From: Sphingobium sp. TKS
GTDB taxonomy: Bacteria > Pseudomonadota > Alphaproteobacteria > Sphingomonadales > Sphingomonadaceae
Length of the DNA stretch: 64,000 nucleotides
Reading direction: 5' to 3'
Assembly (NCBI RefSeq): GCF_001563265.1
Contig: NZ_CP005083.1
Span: 1,739,001 to 1,803,000 of the forward strand
The notes below the pieces were generated by a model. That model made no database searches and was not told where the DNA came from. It saw only the letters and a program-made list of their open reading frames with translations. This document shows positions 26,678-36,492 of this stretch, in pieces; positions within the stretch are counted from its first letter, which is position 1, and the number at the start of each line of letters is the position of its first letter. The position numbers and the translations under genes are program-made.

Positions 26678-27900
26678 TGCGGAAAAGGATGATGGCGGGG
26701 GCGGCGCTGATCGCGCTGCTCCCGATTGCGGCGCCAGCGCAGGAGGTGCCGAAGAAAGTCTACCAGCTTCATCAGAGATTGCTGACGCTCGACAGCCATC
26801 TCGATACGCCCGCCTCGCTGGACCTGCCCGGCTGGTCGATCGAGGAGGAGCATGGGGTTCATAGCGACTATACCCAGGTCGACCTGCCGCGCATGAAGAA
26901 GGGCGGCCTCGACGGTGGTTTCTTTGCGATCTACACGCCGCAGGGACCGCTGACCGAGGAAGGCTTCCGCAAATCGCGCGACTTCGCGCTGCTGCGCGGC
27001 GTGTCGATCCGGGAGATGGTGGCGGCGGACCCGGCGAATTTCACGCTGGCGCTGGAGGCGAAGGACGCCGCGAAGATCGCGGCCTCGGGCAAGCGGGTCG
27101 TCTTCATGTCGATCGAGAACGCCTATCCGCTGGGCGAGGATGTGTCGCTGCTCAAGACCTTCTACGACATGGGCGTGCGGGTGTCGGGCTTCGCCCATTT
27201 CGCGCACAACCAGTTTGCCGACAGCTCCACCGATCCGTCGAAGAAGCCGCGCTATGGCGGCCTCAGCCCGCTGGGCAAGGAGCTGTTGAAGGAGATGAAC
27301 CGCCTCGGCATCGTGCCGGACGCGTCGCACAGCAGCGATCAGGTGCTGGACGATCTGCTGGCGCTGTCCACCTCGCCGGTCCTGCTGACCCATTCGGGCT
27401 GCAAGGCGGTCTATGACCATCCGCGCAACATTGATGACGAGCATTTGAAGGCGCTGGCCGCCAAGGGCGGGGTGATCCAGATGAACGCCTATGGCGTCTA
27501 TCTGCGCGCCTCCAAGCCCAATCCGCAGCGGCAGGAAGCGTTGAAGGCGCTCTTCGGCCAGTTGCGCGAGGACGCAAAGCTGTCGCCGGAAAAGCGCGCC
27601 GAATTGCTGGCCAAGCGGCAGGAAATCGACCGGCTCTATCCGGAAACGGACCGGGCGACCTTCGACGATTTCATGGCGCATATGCTCCATGCGCTCAAGG
27701 TGGCGGGGCCGGATCATGTCGGTATTGGCCTTGACTGGGACGGCGGCGGCGGCGTTGTCGGCCTGGAGGATGTGCTCGACCTGCCCAGGATCACCGCTGC
27801 CCTGTTGAAGGCGGGTTATAGTGAGGCGGATGTCCAGAAGATCTGGTCGGGCAACGTCCTGAGGGTTCTGGCCGCGGCTGAAGCAGCGAAGGGGTCGTAG
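26677..27900 (+). CDS. Membrane dipeptidase (peptidase family M19)
   Basis: 407 residues with a signal peptide (ALIALLPIAAPAQ). Zinc-binding and catalytic motifs of renal dipeptidase-like enzymes: LDSHLDTP, VFMSIENAYPLGED (bridging Glu), LTHSGCKAV and HVGIGLDWDGGGG. Cleaves dipeptides, often with D-residues, in the periplasm. The ATG at 26677 overlaps the receptor's TGA; another ATG at 26689 behind AAAAGG is possible. Confidence 0.92.
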   Translation: MRKRMMAGAALIALLPIAAPAQEVPKKVYQLHQRLLTLDSHLDTPASLDLPGWSIEEEHGVHSDYTQVDLPRMKKGGLDGGFFAIYTPQGPLTEEGFRKSRDFALLRGVSIREMVAADPANFTLALEAKDAAKIAASGKRVVFMSIENAYPLGEDVSLLKTFYDMGVRVSGFAHFAHNQFADSSTDPSKKPRYGGLSPLGKELLKEMNRLGIVPDASHSSDQVLDDLLALSTSPVLLTHSGCKAVYDHPRNIDDEHLKALAAKGGVIQMNAYGVYLRASKPNPQRQEALKALFGQLREDAKLSPEKRAELLAKRQEIDRLYPETDRATFDDFMAHMLHALKVAGPDHVGIGLDWDGGGGVVGLEDVLDLPRITAALLKAGYSEADVQKIWSGNVLRVLAAAEAAKGS

Positions 27901-28004
27901 AGCGACGGGCCGCAGCAGGGGCCGCCTGAATGAATGGCGCCCCTTGTCCTATGATGACGGTCCTTGGCGTTGCGTGGACGCCGCCGTCGCTTGTGTAGGG
28001 GCTG

Positions 28005-28622
28005 TCAGTCCGGCTTTTTCCTGCGGCCGGAAATGTGGCGCGACAATTCCAGGCCGAATTCTTCGGCAAGCTTCTCCCGGACGCCGCCGCCACGCACGAT
28101 CATCTGCGCCCACCCGCTATGTCCGTTGCGAACCTCGACCCGGAAACTGCCCAGAGCTTGCGCGGATGCGGCATCGACCACGTTTACCGTGCCTTCCAAC
28201 ATGTCCGAGCTGGCGGCCAGCATCGCCATGGCGGCATCGGCGGTCTTCAGCCGGTCCAATGTGATCCGCAGGATGATGGGCGTGCCGTCGTTCAGCTTCC
28301 ATTCCCGGGTGACGTCACGGATGACCAGCGGAAACATCTGCTTGAAAGGCATGGTGGCGTATAGTGCCCCATCTTGCGGTCCGGTTGGGTAGCTGGCGGG
28401 ATCGAGCGGAGGCAAGCCGGCGTTGGCTCGCTTGCGCGCTGCCTTGGCATCGCTCTCCTGGAGTTCGGTGAGCATATCGGGTGCGAAATCCAGATCCATG
28501 CCGGTGATCCTGACCGGCTGACCGGCTGACAGGGCGAGCGGTTGGATTATCGTCACTTGCCGAGCCTGAGCGGCTTGCGCGAACAGCAATATCGGCAGCA
28601 CGAACATCAGACGGCGATACAT
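28005..28622 (-). CDS. Exported protein of unknown function
   Basis: 205 residues with a signal peptide (MYRRLMFVLPILLFAQAAQA) and no transmembrane segments afterwards, so probably periplasmic. The ATG at 28622 is behind GGGGGAACCGCC. The central part has LVIRDVTREWKLNDG and repeated LDRLKTADAAMAML helices. The C-terminus is basic (RHISGRRKKPD). I do not recognise a family. It stands alone, convergent with the dipeptidase gene; a 104-base gap holds nothing evident. Confidence 0.7.
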   Translation of the reverse strand: MYRRLMFVLPILLFAQAAQARQVTIIQPLALSAGQPVRITGMDLDFAPDMLTELQESDAKAARKRANAGLPPLDPASYPTGPQDGALYATMPFKQMFPLVIRDVTREWKLNDGTPIILRITLDRLKTADAAMAMLAASSDMLEGTVNVVDAASAQALGSFRVEVRNGHSGWAQMIVRGGGVREKLAEEFGLELSRHISGRRKKPD

Positions 28623-28779
28623 GGCGGTTCCCCCTGTCAACCGTTCCGCGATGACAGGGCTGACTTAAAACCCGCTTTCCGGTCATGATTAATGCCCTCT
28701 TGGGCGGGCTTCATCTATCCGGCGCACTTATGCTTATCCATATAGAAAATAGAATAAATGAAGCTTATGATTGCAATTT

Positions 28780-28794
28780 GATATATAATATATC
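28780..28794. promoter_or_regulatory. Perfect 15-base palindrome upstream of the XRE regulator
   Basis: GATATATAATATATC is a perfect inverted repeat (7-base arms about a central A), set in a markedly AT-rich 80-base stretch, ending 11 bases before the regulator's start. It contains a TATAAT-like -10 element. It is the most likely operator for autoregulation by the adjacent HTH protein. Confidence 0.5.
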
Positions 28795-28805
28795 ATAAAT
28801 CGACG

Positions 28806-29135
28806 ATGATCACCTCGCAGCAAATGCGCGCCGCCCGCGCCCTTCTTGGCATCGACCAGCGCCAGCTCGCTGCGCTGGCCGGGGTGTCTCTGCCGACGAT
28901 CCAGCGCATGGAAGCCTCTGATGGACAGGTTCGCAGCGTCGTTGACACGCTGGTGAAGGTCATCAACGCGCTCGAGATCGCCGGCGTCGAGATCATTGGT
29001 GAGAATGCAGTTTCCAATGGAATAGGGCGCGGAGTGCGCTTGAAGGAGACTGCGGCGGGCAAGCAGCCCCGGCGCACGCTTTCAATGCTGTTCGATCAAG
29101 CCGAATTGCCAGCGGACCAAGATGATGCATCGTGA
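28806..29135 (+). CDS. XRE-family transcriptional regulator
   Basis: 109 residues. HTH_3 domain in residues 1-60: QMRAARALLGIDQRQLAALA then GVSLPTIQRMEAS, the helix-turn-helix. The C-terminal half is short and unassigned. It overlaps the SulP gene by 14 bases, so the two are translationally coupled and the regulator probably controls the transporter. A perfect palindrome lies just upstream. Confidence 0.85.
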   Translation: MITSQQMRAARALLGIDQRQLAALAGVSLPTIQRMEASDGQVRSVVDTLVKVINALEIAGVEIIGENAVSNGIGRGVRLKETAAGKQPRRTLSMLFDQAELPADQDDAS

Positions 29136-30831
29136 TGCGCGGCTTGCCGCCTTCACGCCGAAGCTCTTTACCGTCATAGGCACTGGCTATTCGTTCGATA
29201 ATTTCCGCCGGGATGCCGTTGCGGGCCTGACGGTCGCGATCGTAGCGCTCCCGCTCGCCATGGCCCTGGCGATCGCGAGCGGAGCCTCGCCGGACAAGGG
29301 TCTTATCACATCCGTCATCGCCGGTTTTCTGATCTCCGCTCTTGGCGGTTCGCGGGTGCAGGTCGGCGGCCCCACCGGCGCCTTCGTGGTCGTCGTCTTC
29401 AACGTCATCGCGCAACATGGCTATGACGGGCTGCTGCTGGCCACGTTGATGGCGGGGCTGATATTGATCGTCGCGGGCTATTCTGGCCTTGGCAGTCTCG
29501 TACGGTTCATCCCCCAGCCCGTGGTGATCGGCTTCACTGCGGGGATTGCGGTCATCATCGCGTCCAGCCAGGTGAAGGATTTTCTCGGGCTGTCGATGAA
29601 GAGCGTGCCGGCGGATTTCATCCCCAAATGGCAGGCTTATTGGGATGCGCTGGGCAGCATCCGTCCCGACGCCCTGATGGTCGGCGTCGGATCGCTGGCG
29701 CTGATCATCGCCCTGCGGCTATGGGCGCCGCGACTGCCCGGTTTCCTGATTGCCATCATAATTGCTGCGGGGCTTGTAACGTTATTGCACCTGCCGGTCG
29801 CGACGATCGGATCGCGCTTTCCGAACCTGCCGACCGGGCTGCCTGCTCCGGCGCTGCCCGACATTTCGTTCGCCAAGTTGCAGTCGGTCATGTCCTCGGC
29901 CTTCATCATCGCCTTTCTCGCCGGGATAGAAGCGCTGCTTTCGGCGGTCGTGGCCGACGGGATGATCGGGTCCCGGCATCGGTCGAACCAGGAACTGGTT
30001 GGCCAGGGCGTCGCCAATCTGGCCTCGGCTCTGTTCGGCGGCCTGCCGGCGACCGGGGCCATCGCGCGCACGGCGACCAACATCAAGGCCGGTGCCATCT
30101 CGCCCGTCGCCGGCATGATGCATGCGATATTCCTGCTGCTGTTCGTCCTCTTCGCTTCCGATCTCATGGCCTATGTGCCCTTGGCGGCGCTTGCGGCGAT
30201 CCTGTTCATGGTCGCCTGGGGCATGAGTGAACATCATCGCTTCATCCAATTGCTCCGCATGCCCAATGGGGATCGCGGCCTGCTGTTGCTCACCTTCGGC
30301 CTCACGGTGCTGGTCGATCTCACGGTAGCGATCGGCGTGGGCGTGACGCTGGCCTCGCTCCTCTTCATGATGCGCATGAGCAAGACGGTGGAGATTGCGA
30401 GCGACAATGATCGTCCGGCGCCAGATCGGGAGGAGGAAGATGAGGACATTCACCAGCGTGATGCGTTGCCCATGGGTGTCGAGGTGTTCCGGATCGACGG
30501 ACCAGTCTTCTTTGGCGTCGCGAACGAATTGCTCGACACGCTGCGCCGTATCGGGCACGCGCCCAAAGTCATCGTCCTGCGGATGAGGCGCGTTCCCCTG
30601 CTCGATGCAAGCGGAGTTACCGCGATCGAGGAAATCGTCCGGCAAGCGACATCTACCGGCACGCAGATCATCCTTTCCGGTGTGCAGGCGCAACCAAAGG
30701 CGATGTTGGAGCGTGTCTGTCTGGGACCGGCGAGCCGCCGGGTCATCCATAGTGAGGACTTCCCCGAAGCGTTACGCATCGCCGCAGCGATCAGCGATGC
30801 GCCAGCGGTGGGTGGTGCCCGTCTCAATTGA
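29122..30831 (+). CDS. SulP-family anion transporter with STAS domain
   Basis: 569 residues: 10-14 TM helices with the SulP signatures GGPTGAFVVVV and VIGFTAGIAVIIASSQVKDFLG, plus SNQELVGQGVANLASALFGG. A cytosolic STAS domain follows at about 455-560 with the anti-sigma-antagonist-like motif LDASGVTAIEEI. Members move sulfate, bicarbonate, dicarboxylates or other anions. The start ATG (29122 or 29125) lies inside the regulator gene. Confidence 0.92.
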   Translation: MMHRDARLAAFTPKLFTVIGTGYSFDNFRRDAVAGLTVAIVALPLAMALAIASGASPDKGLITSVIAGFLISALGGSRVQVGGPTGAFVVVVFNVIAQHGYDGLLLATLMAGLILIVAGYSGLGSLVRFIPQPVVIGFTAGIAVIIASSQVKDFLGLSMKSVPADFIPKWQAYWDALGSIRPDALMVGVGSLALIIALRLWAPRLPGFLIAIIIAAGLVTLLHLPVATIGSRFPNLPTGLPAPALPDISFAKLQSVMSSAFIIAFLAGIEALLSAVVADGMIGSRHRSNQELVGQGVANLASALFGGLPATGAIARTATNIKAGAISPVAGMMHAIFLLLFVLFASDLMAYVPLAALAAILFMVAWGMSEHHRFIQLLRMPNGDRGLLLLTFGLTVLVDLTVAIGVGVTLASLLFMMRMSKTVEIASDNDRPAPDREEEDEDIHQRDALPMGVEVFRIDGPVFFGVANELLDTLRRIGHAPKVIVLRMRRVPLLDASGVTAIEEIVRQATSTGTQIILSGVQAQPKAMLERVCLGPASRRVIHSEDFPEALRIAAAISDAPAVGGARLN

Positions 30832-31112
30832 CCATCACCGATCTGAATTTCGCCATGAGTTAGCGGCGCAGCTGGGCCGTTCTGCGTTTCGATCGCAAGA
30901 CGCACCGCTACAAATCGGTCCGAGGCGACCAAGCGCGCCAAGAACCCCGGCCGATGAAGCGCCGGATCTCTCGTTCTCGCCGGTGGCAAATCCGGGACAG
31001 GGTCAGTCCATGAAATCTGTAACATCGCTGCCCGGAGCCATTTACTCCGGGTGGTTCCAGATGCCGTGGAAATGAGTCGACGACTGCCGTCGAAAACAGG
31101 GTTTACGACAGA

Positions 31113-31730
31113 TCACGCATCATCAGATTGAATTGCCTGAAGGCCCCACATCAGCAAACGATAGAGTTCGGCGAACGCAGTGTGGAAAGTGAGCCCGGCC
31201 TCCCGCAAAAAGATCGGGTCGTTGATTCGGGTGATTCCCGCGAGGCACACGCCGGCGACGAGATGAGCGTGCAGCGCCGCAAAGCGGCCCTCGCGAATGC
31301 CGTCTTCGACAATGGTGCGCAGCATGTCCATGCGTTCGCGCTGATGCTTGTCCAGCAGGGCACGCGCGGCGGGGAGGCTCTGGATGTCGGTGAGAAAATT
31401 TTCGGTCAGTCCGACCGTCTGGGTCACGCCCGGCGCCAAAAATGCTTCCAGCCGCGCTTTAGGATCCTGTTCCTGCTCGGCGCCCGCCTGGCCCAAGATG
31501 CGAATTCGCTCGGACCATCGTCCGACGATCAACAGAAACAGCGCACGCCGACTGGACGCAATCTCATAAAGAGCGCGTTTTGAGCAGTGCAACTCGGCGG
31601 CAAGATCATCCATCGTGACAGCGCGATAGCCGCGCGCGAAGAAAATAGCTTCGATTCCGGCGAGCAGTTCCAGCTGCCGTGGGCGCCAAGCTGAACCGGG
31701 GGGGGCTCCCGATTGTGGGGGATTATTCAT
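31113..31730 (-). CDS. TetR/AcrR-family regulator of the catabolic island
   Basis: 205 residues. N-terminal HTH at about 18-62: ELLAGIEAIFFARGYRAVTM followed by DDLAAELHCSKRALYEI. The C-terminal ligand-binding domain is unassigned. It diverges from the thiolase/CoA-transferase operon; a palindrome (GGTACA...TGTACC) in the shared region is the probable operator. The 281-base gap on its 3' side (30832-31112) holds nothing I can identify. Confidence 0.88.
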   Translation of the reverse strand: MNNPPQSGAPPGSAWRPRQLELLAGIEAIFFARGYRAVTMDDLAAELHCSKRALYEIASSRRALFLLIVGRWSERIRILGQAGAEQEQDPKARLEAFLAPGVTQTVGLTENFLTDIQSLPAARALLDKHQRERMDMLRTIVEDGIREGRFAALHAHLVAGVCLAGITRINDPIFLREAGLTFHTAFAELYRLLMWGLQAIQSDDA

Positions 31731-31796
31731 GGTATGATCCAGACCGTCATGCAGCCCGATAACGCAGCCTCTAAGCGAAAGGCAATCTATACCCGA

Positions 31797-31841
31797 TTGA
31801 CAGTGAATTCAGATTGGTACAATTAAATTGAAATATGTACC
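31797..31841 (+). promoter_or_regulatory. Promoter with overlapping palindromic operator for the thiolase operon
   Basis: TTGACA (31797-31802) and TACAAT (31818-31823), spacer 15, slightly short. GGTACA (31816-31821) and TGTACC (31836-31841) form a perfect 6-bp inverted repeat 14 bases apart, with partial symmetry inside, overlapping the -10. The arrangement fits repression by the divergent TetR protein. Confidence 0.55.
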
Positions 31842-31864
31842 ACCTGGAAAGAGGAAGTCGGATC

Positions 31865-33031
31865 ATGGATGCCTTCATCGTCGGCACGGGGCACACGCGG
31901 TTCGGCAAGCTCGACAGGCTCGGCCTGGAGGAGTTGATCAAGGATGCTGCGCAGGAGGCATTGGTAGATGCAGGTATCGAGGGGGCGGATGTCGATGGCG
32001 TCTGGCTAGGTCATTTCAATTCCGGTCTGGTGCCGGACGGCTTCTGCTCTTCGATGATCCTGCATGCGGACCCCGGCCTGCGGTTCAAGCCGGCTATCCG
32101 TTGCGAAAATGCCTGCGCCTCGGGCAGCGCTGCTCTTTATTCGGCGCTGGATGCGGTCGCGAGCGGCCGTTGTCGCGTGGCGCTGGTTGTTGGTGTCGAG
32201 AAAATGACGGGGCTCGATACGGTTGGCGTCACTGCTGCACTCAGTGGCGCCAGCTATCAGGCAGAAGAAGCGGGGCTTTCCTTTCCGCAAATCTTCGCTC
32301 GCTTCGCCCAAGCCTATGCGCAGGCCTATGAAGACCCCACTGAAGCGATGGCACGCATTGCGGTGAAGAACCACGCCAATGCGATGCGTAACCCCTTGGC
32401 GCATATGCGAAGGCCGATCGAGCTCGATTATGCTCTGAGCGTCTCTGATCGAAACCCGATGATCGCGCCGCCGCTCAAGCTGAGCGACTGTTCGCTGATC
32501 TCGGATGGCGCGGCGGCGGTCGTGATCGCGCATCGCTCGGAACTTGGCCGGTTCGATCGTGCCGTGGCATTCCGCGCCGCAGAGATGGTAAGCGACTATC
32601 TGCCGCTGTCGGCGAAGCGGCCCGAAACGTTCGAGGGGCCCGCGCGCGCCGTCGCCCAGGCTTATCTAACCGCCGGCGTCACAGTGGCCGATATCGGCTT
32701 GGCCGAAGTGCATGATTGTTTCACCATTGCCGAACTGCTGTCGGTCGAGGCACTCGGCCTGGCGCCTGGCGGGCACGGCTCCGGGGTCGTATGTGAAGGT
32801 CAGACGGAGCGGGGCGGCCGCCTGCCGATCAATCTGTCGGGCGGTCTCAAGGCCAAGGGACATCCCGTCGGCGCGACCGGCGTGTCGATGCACGTCATGA
32901 TCGCGCGCCAGCTGCTCGGTGAAGCGGAAGATCTTCAGATCGAGACGTCGCCGGCGCTTGGCCTGTGCCTCAACATGGGTGGCGGCGCGGTCAATAGCGC
33001 CGTCTCCATCCTCGAAACTGCAAAGGCCTAA
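31865..33031 (+). CDS. Thiolase (SCP-x/acetyl-CoA acetyltransferase-like)
   Basis: 388 residues from the ATG at 31865 (RBS AGAGGAAG). Nucleophile motif CENACASGSAAL near residue 85, later HDCFTIAELL and the C-terminal KGHPVGATGVS. The HDCF motif is that of SCP2-type thiolases, and the second catalytic Cys sits in LCLNMGGGA. It would cleave a 3-ketoacyl-CoA, the last step of a degradation route. First gene of a plus-strand operon with the CoA-transferase subunits 9 bases on. Confidence 0.9.
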   Translation: MDAFIVGTGHTRFGKLDRLGLEELIKDAAQEALVDAGIEGADVDGVWLGHFNSGLVPDGFCSSMILHADPGLRFKPAIRCENACASGSAALYSALDAVASGRCRVALVVGVEKMTGLDTVGVTAALSGASYQAEEAGLSFPQIFARFAQAYAQAYEDPTEAMARIAVKNHANAMRNPLAHMRRPIELDYALSVSDRNPMIAPPLKLSDCSLISDGAAAVVIAHRSELGRFDRAVAFRAAEMVSDYLPLSAKRPETFEGPARAVAQAYLTAGVTVADIGLAEVHDCFTIAELLSVEALGLAPGGHGSGVVCEGQTERGGRLPINLSGGLKAKGHPVGATGVSMHVMIARQLLGEAEDLQIETSPALGLCLNMGGGAVNSAVSILETAKA

Positions 33032-33040
33032 GGACGTTCG

Positions 33041-33748
33041 ATGAACAAGACCTATTCGAGCGCGCAAGACGCCCTGTCGGGCCTGTTGAGAGACGGGATG
33101 ACCCTGTGCGTGGGCGGCTTCGGGCTCGCCGGCATTCCTGAGCGGCTGATCGATGCCATTTTGGAATCCGGCGTTCGCGATCTCACGATCGTTTCGAACA
33201 ATTGCGGAATCGACGATGTCGGTCTCGGAAAGCTGCTGCGCAATCGCCAAATCAAGAAAATGATCGCTTCCTATGTCGGGGAAAATAAAGAGTTCGAGCG
33301 GCAATATCTGGCCGGAGAACTGGAACTGGAATTCAATCCGCAGGGCACGCTTGCCGAGCGCATCCGGGCGGGCGGAGCAGGCATTCCCGGCTTCTACACG
33401 AAGACCGGCATTGGCACCCTTGTCACCGAGGGCAAGGAAATCAAGGAATTTGACGGACAGGCCTATGTCCTTGAACGCTGCATCCGTGCCGATCTGGCGA
33501 TTGTCAAGGGGTGGAAGGCGGATGAAGCGGGTAACATGACGTTCCGCAAGACCGCGCGCAATTTCAACCCGGTCATGGCAACCGCGGCGCCGGTCTGCGT
33601 CGCGGAAGTGGAAGAGGTCGTGCCGGTGGGGAGCTTCGATCCGGATCATGTCCACCTGCCCGGCATCTATGTTAAGCGGCTGATTGTCGGCGCGCCTTAT
33701 GACAAGCAGATCGAGTTCCGTACCGTGCGGCAGAAGGAGACGGCATGA
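33041..33748 (+). CDS. 3-oxoacid CoA-transferase, subunit A
   Basis: 235 residues. Family marks [37 protein letters not shown] and the [15 protein letters not shown] loop. With subunit B it moves CoA between succinyl-CoA and a 3-keto acid (acetoacetate or 3-oxoadipate-like). Overlaps subunit B by four bases (ATGA). Context with thiolase indicates activation and cleavage of a 3-keto acid formed by the island's pathway. Confidence 0.93.
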   Translation: MNKTYSSAQDALSGLLRDGMTLCVGGFGLAGIPERLIDAILESGVRDLTIVSNNCGIDDVGLGKLLRNRQIKKMIASYVGENKEFERQYLAGELELEFNPQGTLAERIRAGGAGIPGFYTKTGIGTLVTEGKEIKEFDGQAYVLERCIRADLAIVKGWKADEAGNMTFRKTARNFNPVMATAAPVCVAEVEEVVPVGSFDPDHVHLPGIYVKRLIVGAPYDKQIEFRTVRQKETA

Positions 33749-34383
33749 TGGGTTGGGATCGCAACCAGATGGCGGCGCGGGCGGCGCGCGAACTGCAGGA
33801 CGGCTATTACGTGAATCTGGGCATCGGCATTCCGACCCTGGTGGCTAATAACATCCCCGATGGCATGACCGTCACGCTCCAGTCGGAAAATGGCATGCTG
33901 GGCATCGGCCCTTTTCCCTATGAGGGGGAAGAGGATGCCGATCTGATCAATGCGGGCAAGCAGACGATTAGCCAGCTTGCATCTTCAAGCTTCTTTTCCT
34001 CGGCTGACAGTTTCGCGATGATCCGGGGCGGGCATATCGATCTTACTGTGCTGGGCGCGATGGAGGTTTCCGAAGGCGGTGACATCGCCAATTGGATGAT
34101 TCCGGGCAAGATGATCAAGGGCATGGGCGGCGCGATGGACTTGGTCGCAGGTGTGAGGAAGATCATCGTGGCGATGGAGCACAGCGCCAAGGACGGTAGC
34201 CCTAAATTCATTCCTCAATGCACCCTGCCGCTGACCGGCAAGAATGTCGTCGACATGATCATCACCGACCTGGCGGTGTTTCAGCGGACCGATCACGCTC
34301 AGGCCTTCCGATTGATCGAGATGGCGCCTGGCGTCACGGCCGACGAGATCGCTGCGAAAACCACCGCCCATTACATCGTCTGA
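33745..34383 (+). CDS. 3-oxoacid CoA-transferase, subunit B
   Basis: 212 residues with the catalytic-Glu motif [20 protein letters not shown] near residue 50 and [20 protein letters not shown]. Normal length. Two overlapping ATG codons (33745, 33748) sit on the subunit A stop. Forms the heteromer with the upstream gene. Confidence 0.94.
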   Translation: MMGWDRNQMAARAARELQDGYYVNLGIGIPTLVANNIPDGMTVTLQSENGMLGIGPFPYEGEEDADLINAGKQTISQLASSSFFSSADSFAMIRGGHIDLTVLGAMEVSEGGDIANWMIPGKMIKGMGGAMDLVAGVRKIIVAMEHSAKDGSPKFIPQCTLPLTGKNVVDMIITDLAVFQRTDHAQAFRLIEMAPGVTADEIAAKTTAHYIV

Positions 34384-34404
34384 ATAACAGCGGAGGAGCA
34401 TGTC

Positions 34405-34716
34405 ATGTCCGCAATCATGATCGTCTGCATGACCATGTTGGATGAAGGTTGGACGCAACGCTATTTTGCCGAAGTGCCCGCGCTGCTGGCGGCCCATGGC
34501 GCGCGCCAGCTGAGCGGCGGACGCGGCGTGGAGCGGCTTGAAGGCGAGGGGCCAGCGCCCGATCGCGCCGCCGTGTTCGAATTTCCCGATTTGGCGGCCG
34601 CTCGCAGCTTCATGGCGGACCTGCGTTATCAGCCTTATCTGGCATCCCGTCGGGCCGGATCGCGGTCCGACATCTATCTGTTCGAAAATGCTCTGGTCTC
34701 GGGGCAGATCGCCTGA
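34405..34716 (+). CDS. DUF1330-like small protein
   Basis: 103 residues with a ferredoxin-like (dimeric alpha/beta barrel) pattern: MIVCMTMLDEGWTQRYFAEV, then VEF-type strand AAVFEFPDLAAARSFMADLRYQPYL and a final IYLFEN strand. This resembles DUF1330, whose function is unknown. RBS GGAGGAGC. Last gene of the thiolase-CoA-transferase operon, so probably linked to that pathway. Confidence 0.7.
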   Translation: MSAIMIVCMTMLDEGWTQRYFAEVPALLAAHGARQLSGGRGVERLEGEGPAPDRAAVFEFPDLAAARSFMADLRYQPYLASRRAGSRSDIYLFENALVSGQIA

Positions 34717-34836
34717 AGTGCCGAACGGTAGGGCAAACCGCTTTCAAATCATCTTTTCCACGCCAGCAGTATGACCCAGATCCGCCGTTTCAACACGAGC
34801 GTATTTTCGTTGTGACCGGATCAAGATGACCGCTTC

Positions 34837-36492
34837 TCACGGCAGCAGTTCATGCACCAAATTCTTCCTCGATCGCCGCGCGATATTCTTGGCGGCTATA
34901 TAGCCGAAGGTCATCGCAGGACCGATCGCCAGCCCGCCAGCTGGATAATGTCCACGTACCAGGGAATTCATGTCGAGACCGGCGGCATATAGCCCTTCTA
35001 TCGGTGCACCCTCCGCTCCGATGACACGAGCCTCGCCATCGGCCTCCAGCCCACTGACTGTGCACAGATCACCCGGATGAAGGGTGATTGCGTAGAAGGG
35101 GCCATCCTTGATTGGGGCGACATTGGGGTTGGGCGTGTGATCGAGATCGCCCATGGCCGTCGAATAGACGTCTTCACCTCGACGGAATTCAGGGTCTGCG
35201 CCCCGGCGCGCGCCATCATTATAGCGTGCGACGGTGCTTGCCAAGGCGCCAGGAGGAAGGTCCAGCATTCGGGAAAGTTCCAATATCGACCGTCCACGCA
35301 TCAGATAGCCGGAGCGAAGATGCTTGCCGAACCGAAACGGCGCCGGGCGGACAAGGCCGGCGCCATAGCGTCGCAGGAAGCGGTGGTCCATGATCAGATA
35401 GGCGCGCTTGAGTCCCAGTGTGTTCATCGTGTTGACGAAATGCTGGTAGTGAAAGGCTTCGTTGACGAACCGGATGCCTTTGTCGTTCACTGCGATGGCA
35501 CCTGGAAGGTGGCGGTCGAGCGCGAAATGCGCGAAGGTCCGATCCTCGCCCGTGGGATTGTGTTCGACCGACATGGGCATCCAGATCGCATTGGCTGCGT
35601 TATCGGTGATATGCCGTCCCCCCAGGCGTTGCGCCATGCTGATGCCATCGCCGCTACATTCTCGGGGTTGATAGGACCAGGCCTCATCCGGTTGCACCAG
35701 ATGCATCCGGCGCATGGCATCGTTGGCGCCGTAGCCGCCGGACGCAAGCACGACGCCGAAGCGCGCCCTGACCGGAGACCGTTTGCCTTGGTGCTCTACC
35801 ATGAGACCCCGAACAGCCCCTTCTTCCTCTATCAGCTCGACGGCGGCGGTCTCCGCGCGCAGGGCGACCCCGCATTCCGCCGCAGACAGAAGCAGGCGCG
35901 CCGCCAGGGCGTTGCCGCCGACCAGACGTGTCGTGCGGCCATGGCGCAGCTTGTCGGTGATGAAGCGTCCGAGCAGTCGCAGCATGTAGAGGGCCGCCTT
36001 CGGCGAGCGCGTCACCTTCATGGCGATGGCCGCGTCAGCGAAATTGAACTGCATGCCCTGAAGGGTCAGTTCCGCGCGAGCCGGCCGCAGCCTGCGTAAC
36101 AGGGCGCCCATCTCACGCCCGTCAAAGTCCTTCGTAAACATCGTTCGTCCGACATGCGCGCCAGCGTGGGATGGCTCGTAGTCAGGCAGAAGGCTGGGTT
36201 CGAAGCGGACATGGGTGTTGGCTTCGACGAAGCGGACCATTTCGGGTGCCGCTTCCAGATAGGCGCGTACAAGCGCGTCATTGTAATCTGGCCCAAGCGC
36301 GTTTTCGAGATAGTGACGCGCGTCCTCCAGATCATCGGCGAGATCTATTTCCGCCATGTGAGGGTCGTCCAGCCAAGTGCTCTTTTCACTTTTGTTCGGA
36401 AACGCACAGCCGCTTTCCCTCCTTATCGCTGCCTGTCCTTTCTGTTCATCTATCATCGGCTTGCCGTGCGAGCCTTGTCCGAGAGACTTCAA
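34837..36492 (-). pseudogene. FAD-dependent dehydrogenase lacking its N-terminal FAD-binding motif
   Basis: From about residue 38 (STWLDDPHMAEIDLADDLED) the product follows the flavoproteins of the 3-ketosteroid-dehydrogenase/fumarate-reductase type to their normal end: CSGDGISMAQRLGG, FVNEAFHYQHFV, ALASTVARYNDGA, DMNSLVRGHYPAGGLAIGPA. These proteins start with a V-x-GSGAAG Rossmann motif and about 50 residues before this point; here those residues are replaced by unrelated sequence, and no other frame upstream encodes them. FAD binding should therefore fail. Likely a 5'-truncated pseudogene; the possible ATG at 36357 gives 505 residues. Confidence 0.75.

Noticed and set aside
30832..31112. 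Possible insertion-sequence remnant at the left border of the catabolic island
   Set aside because: Frames on both strands look slightly protein-like, but no transposase motif, terminal inverted repeat or target duplication could be seen.
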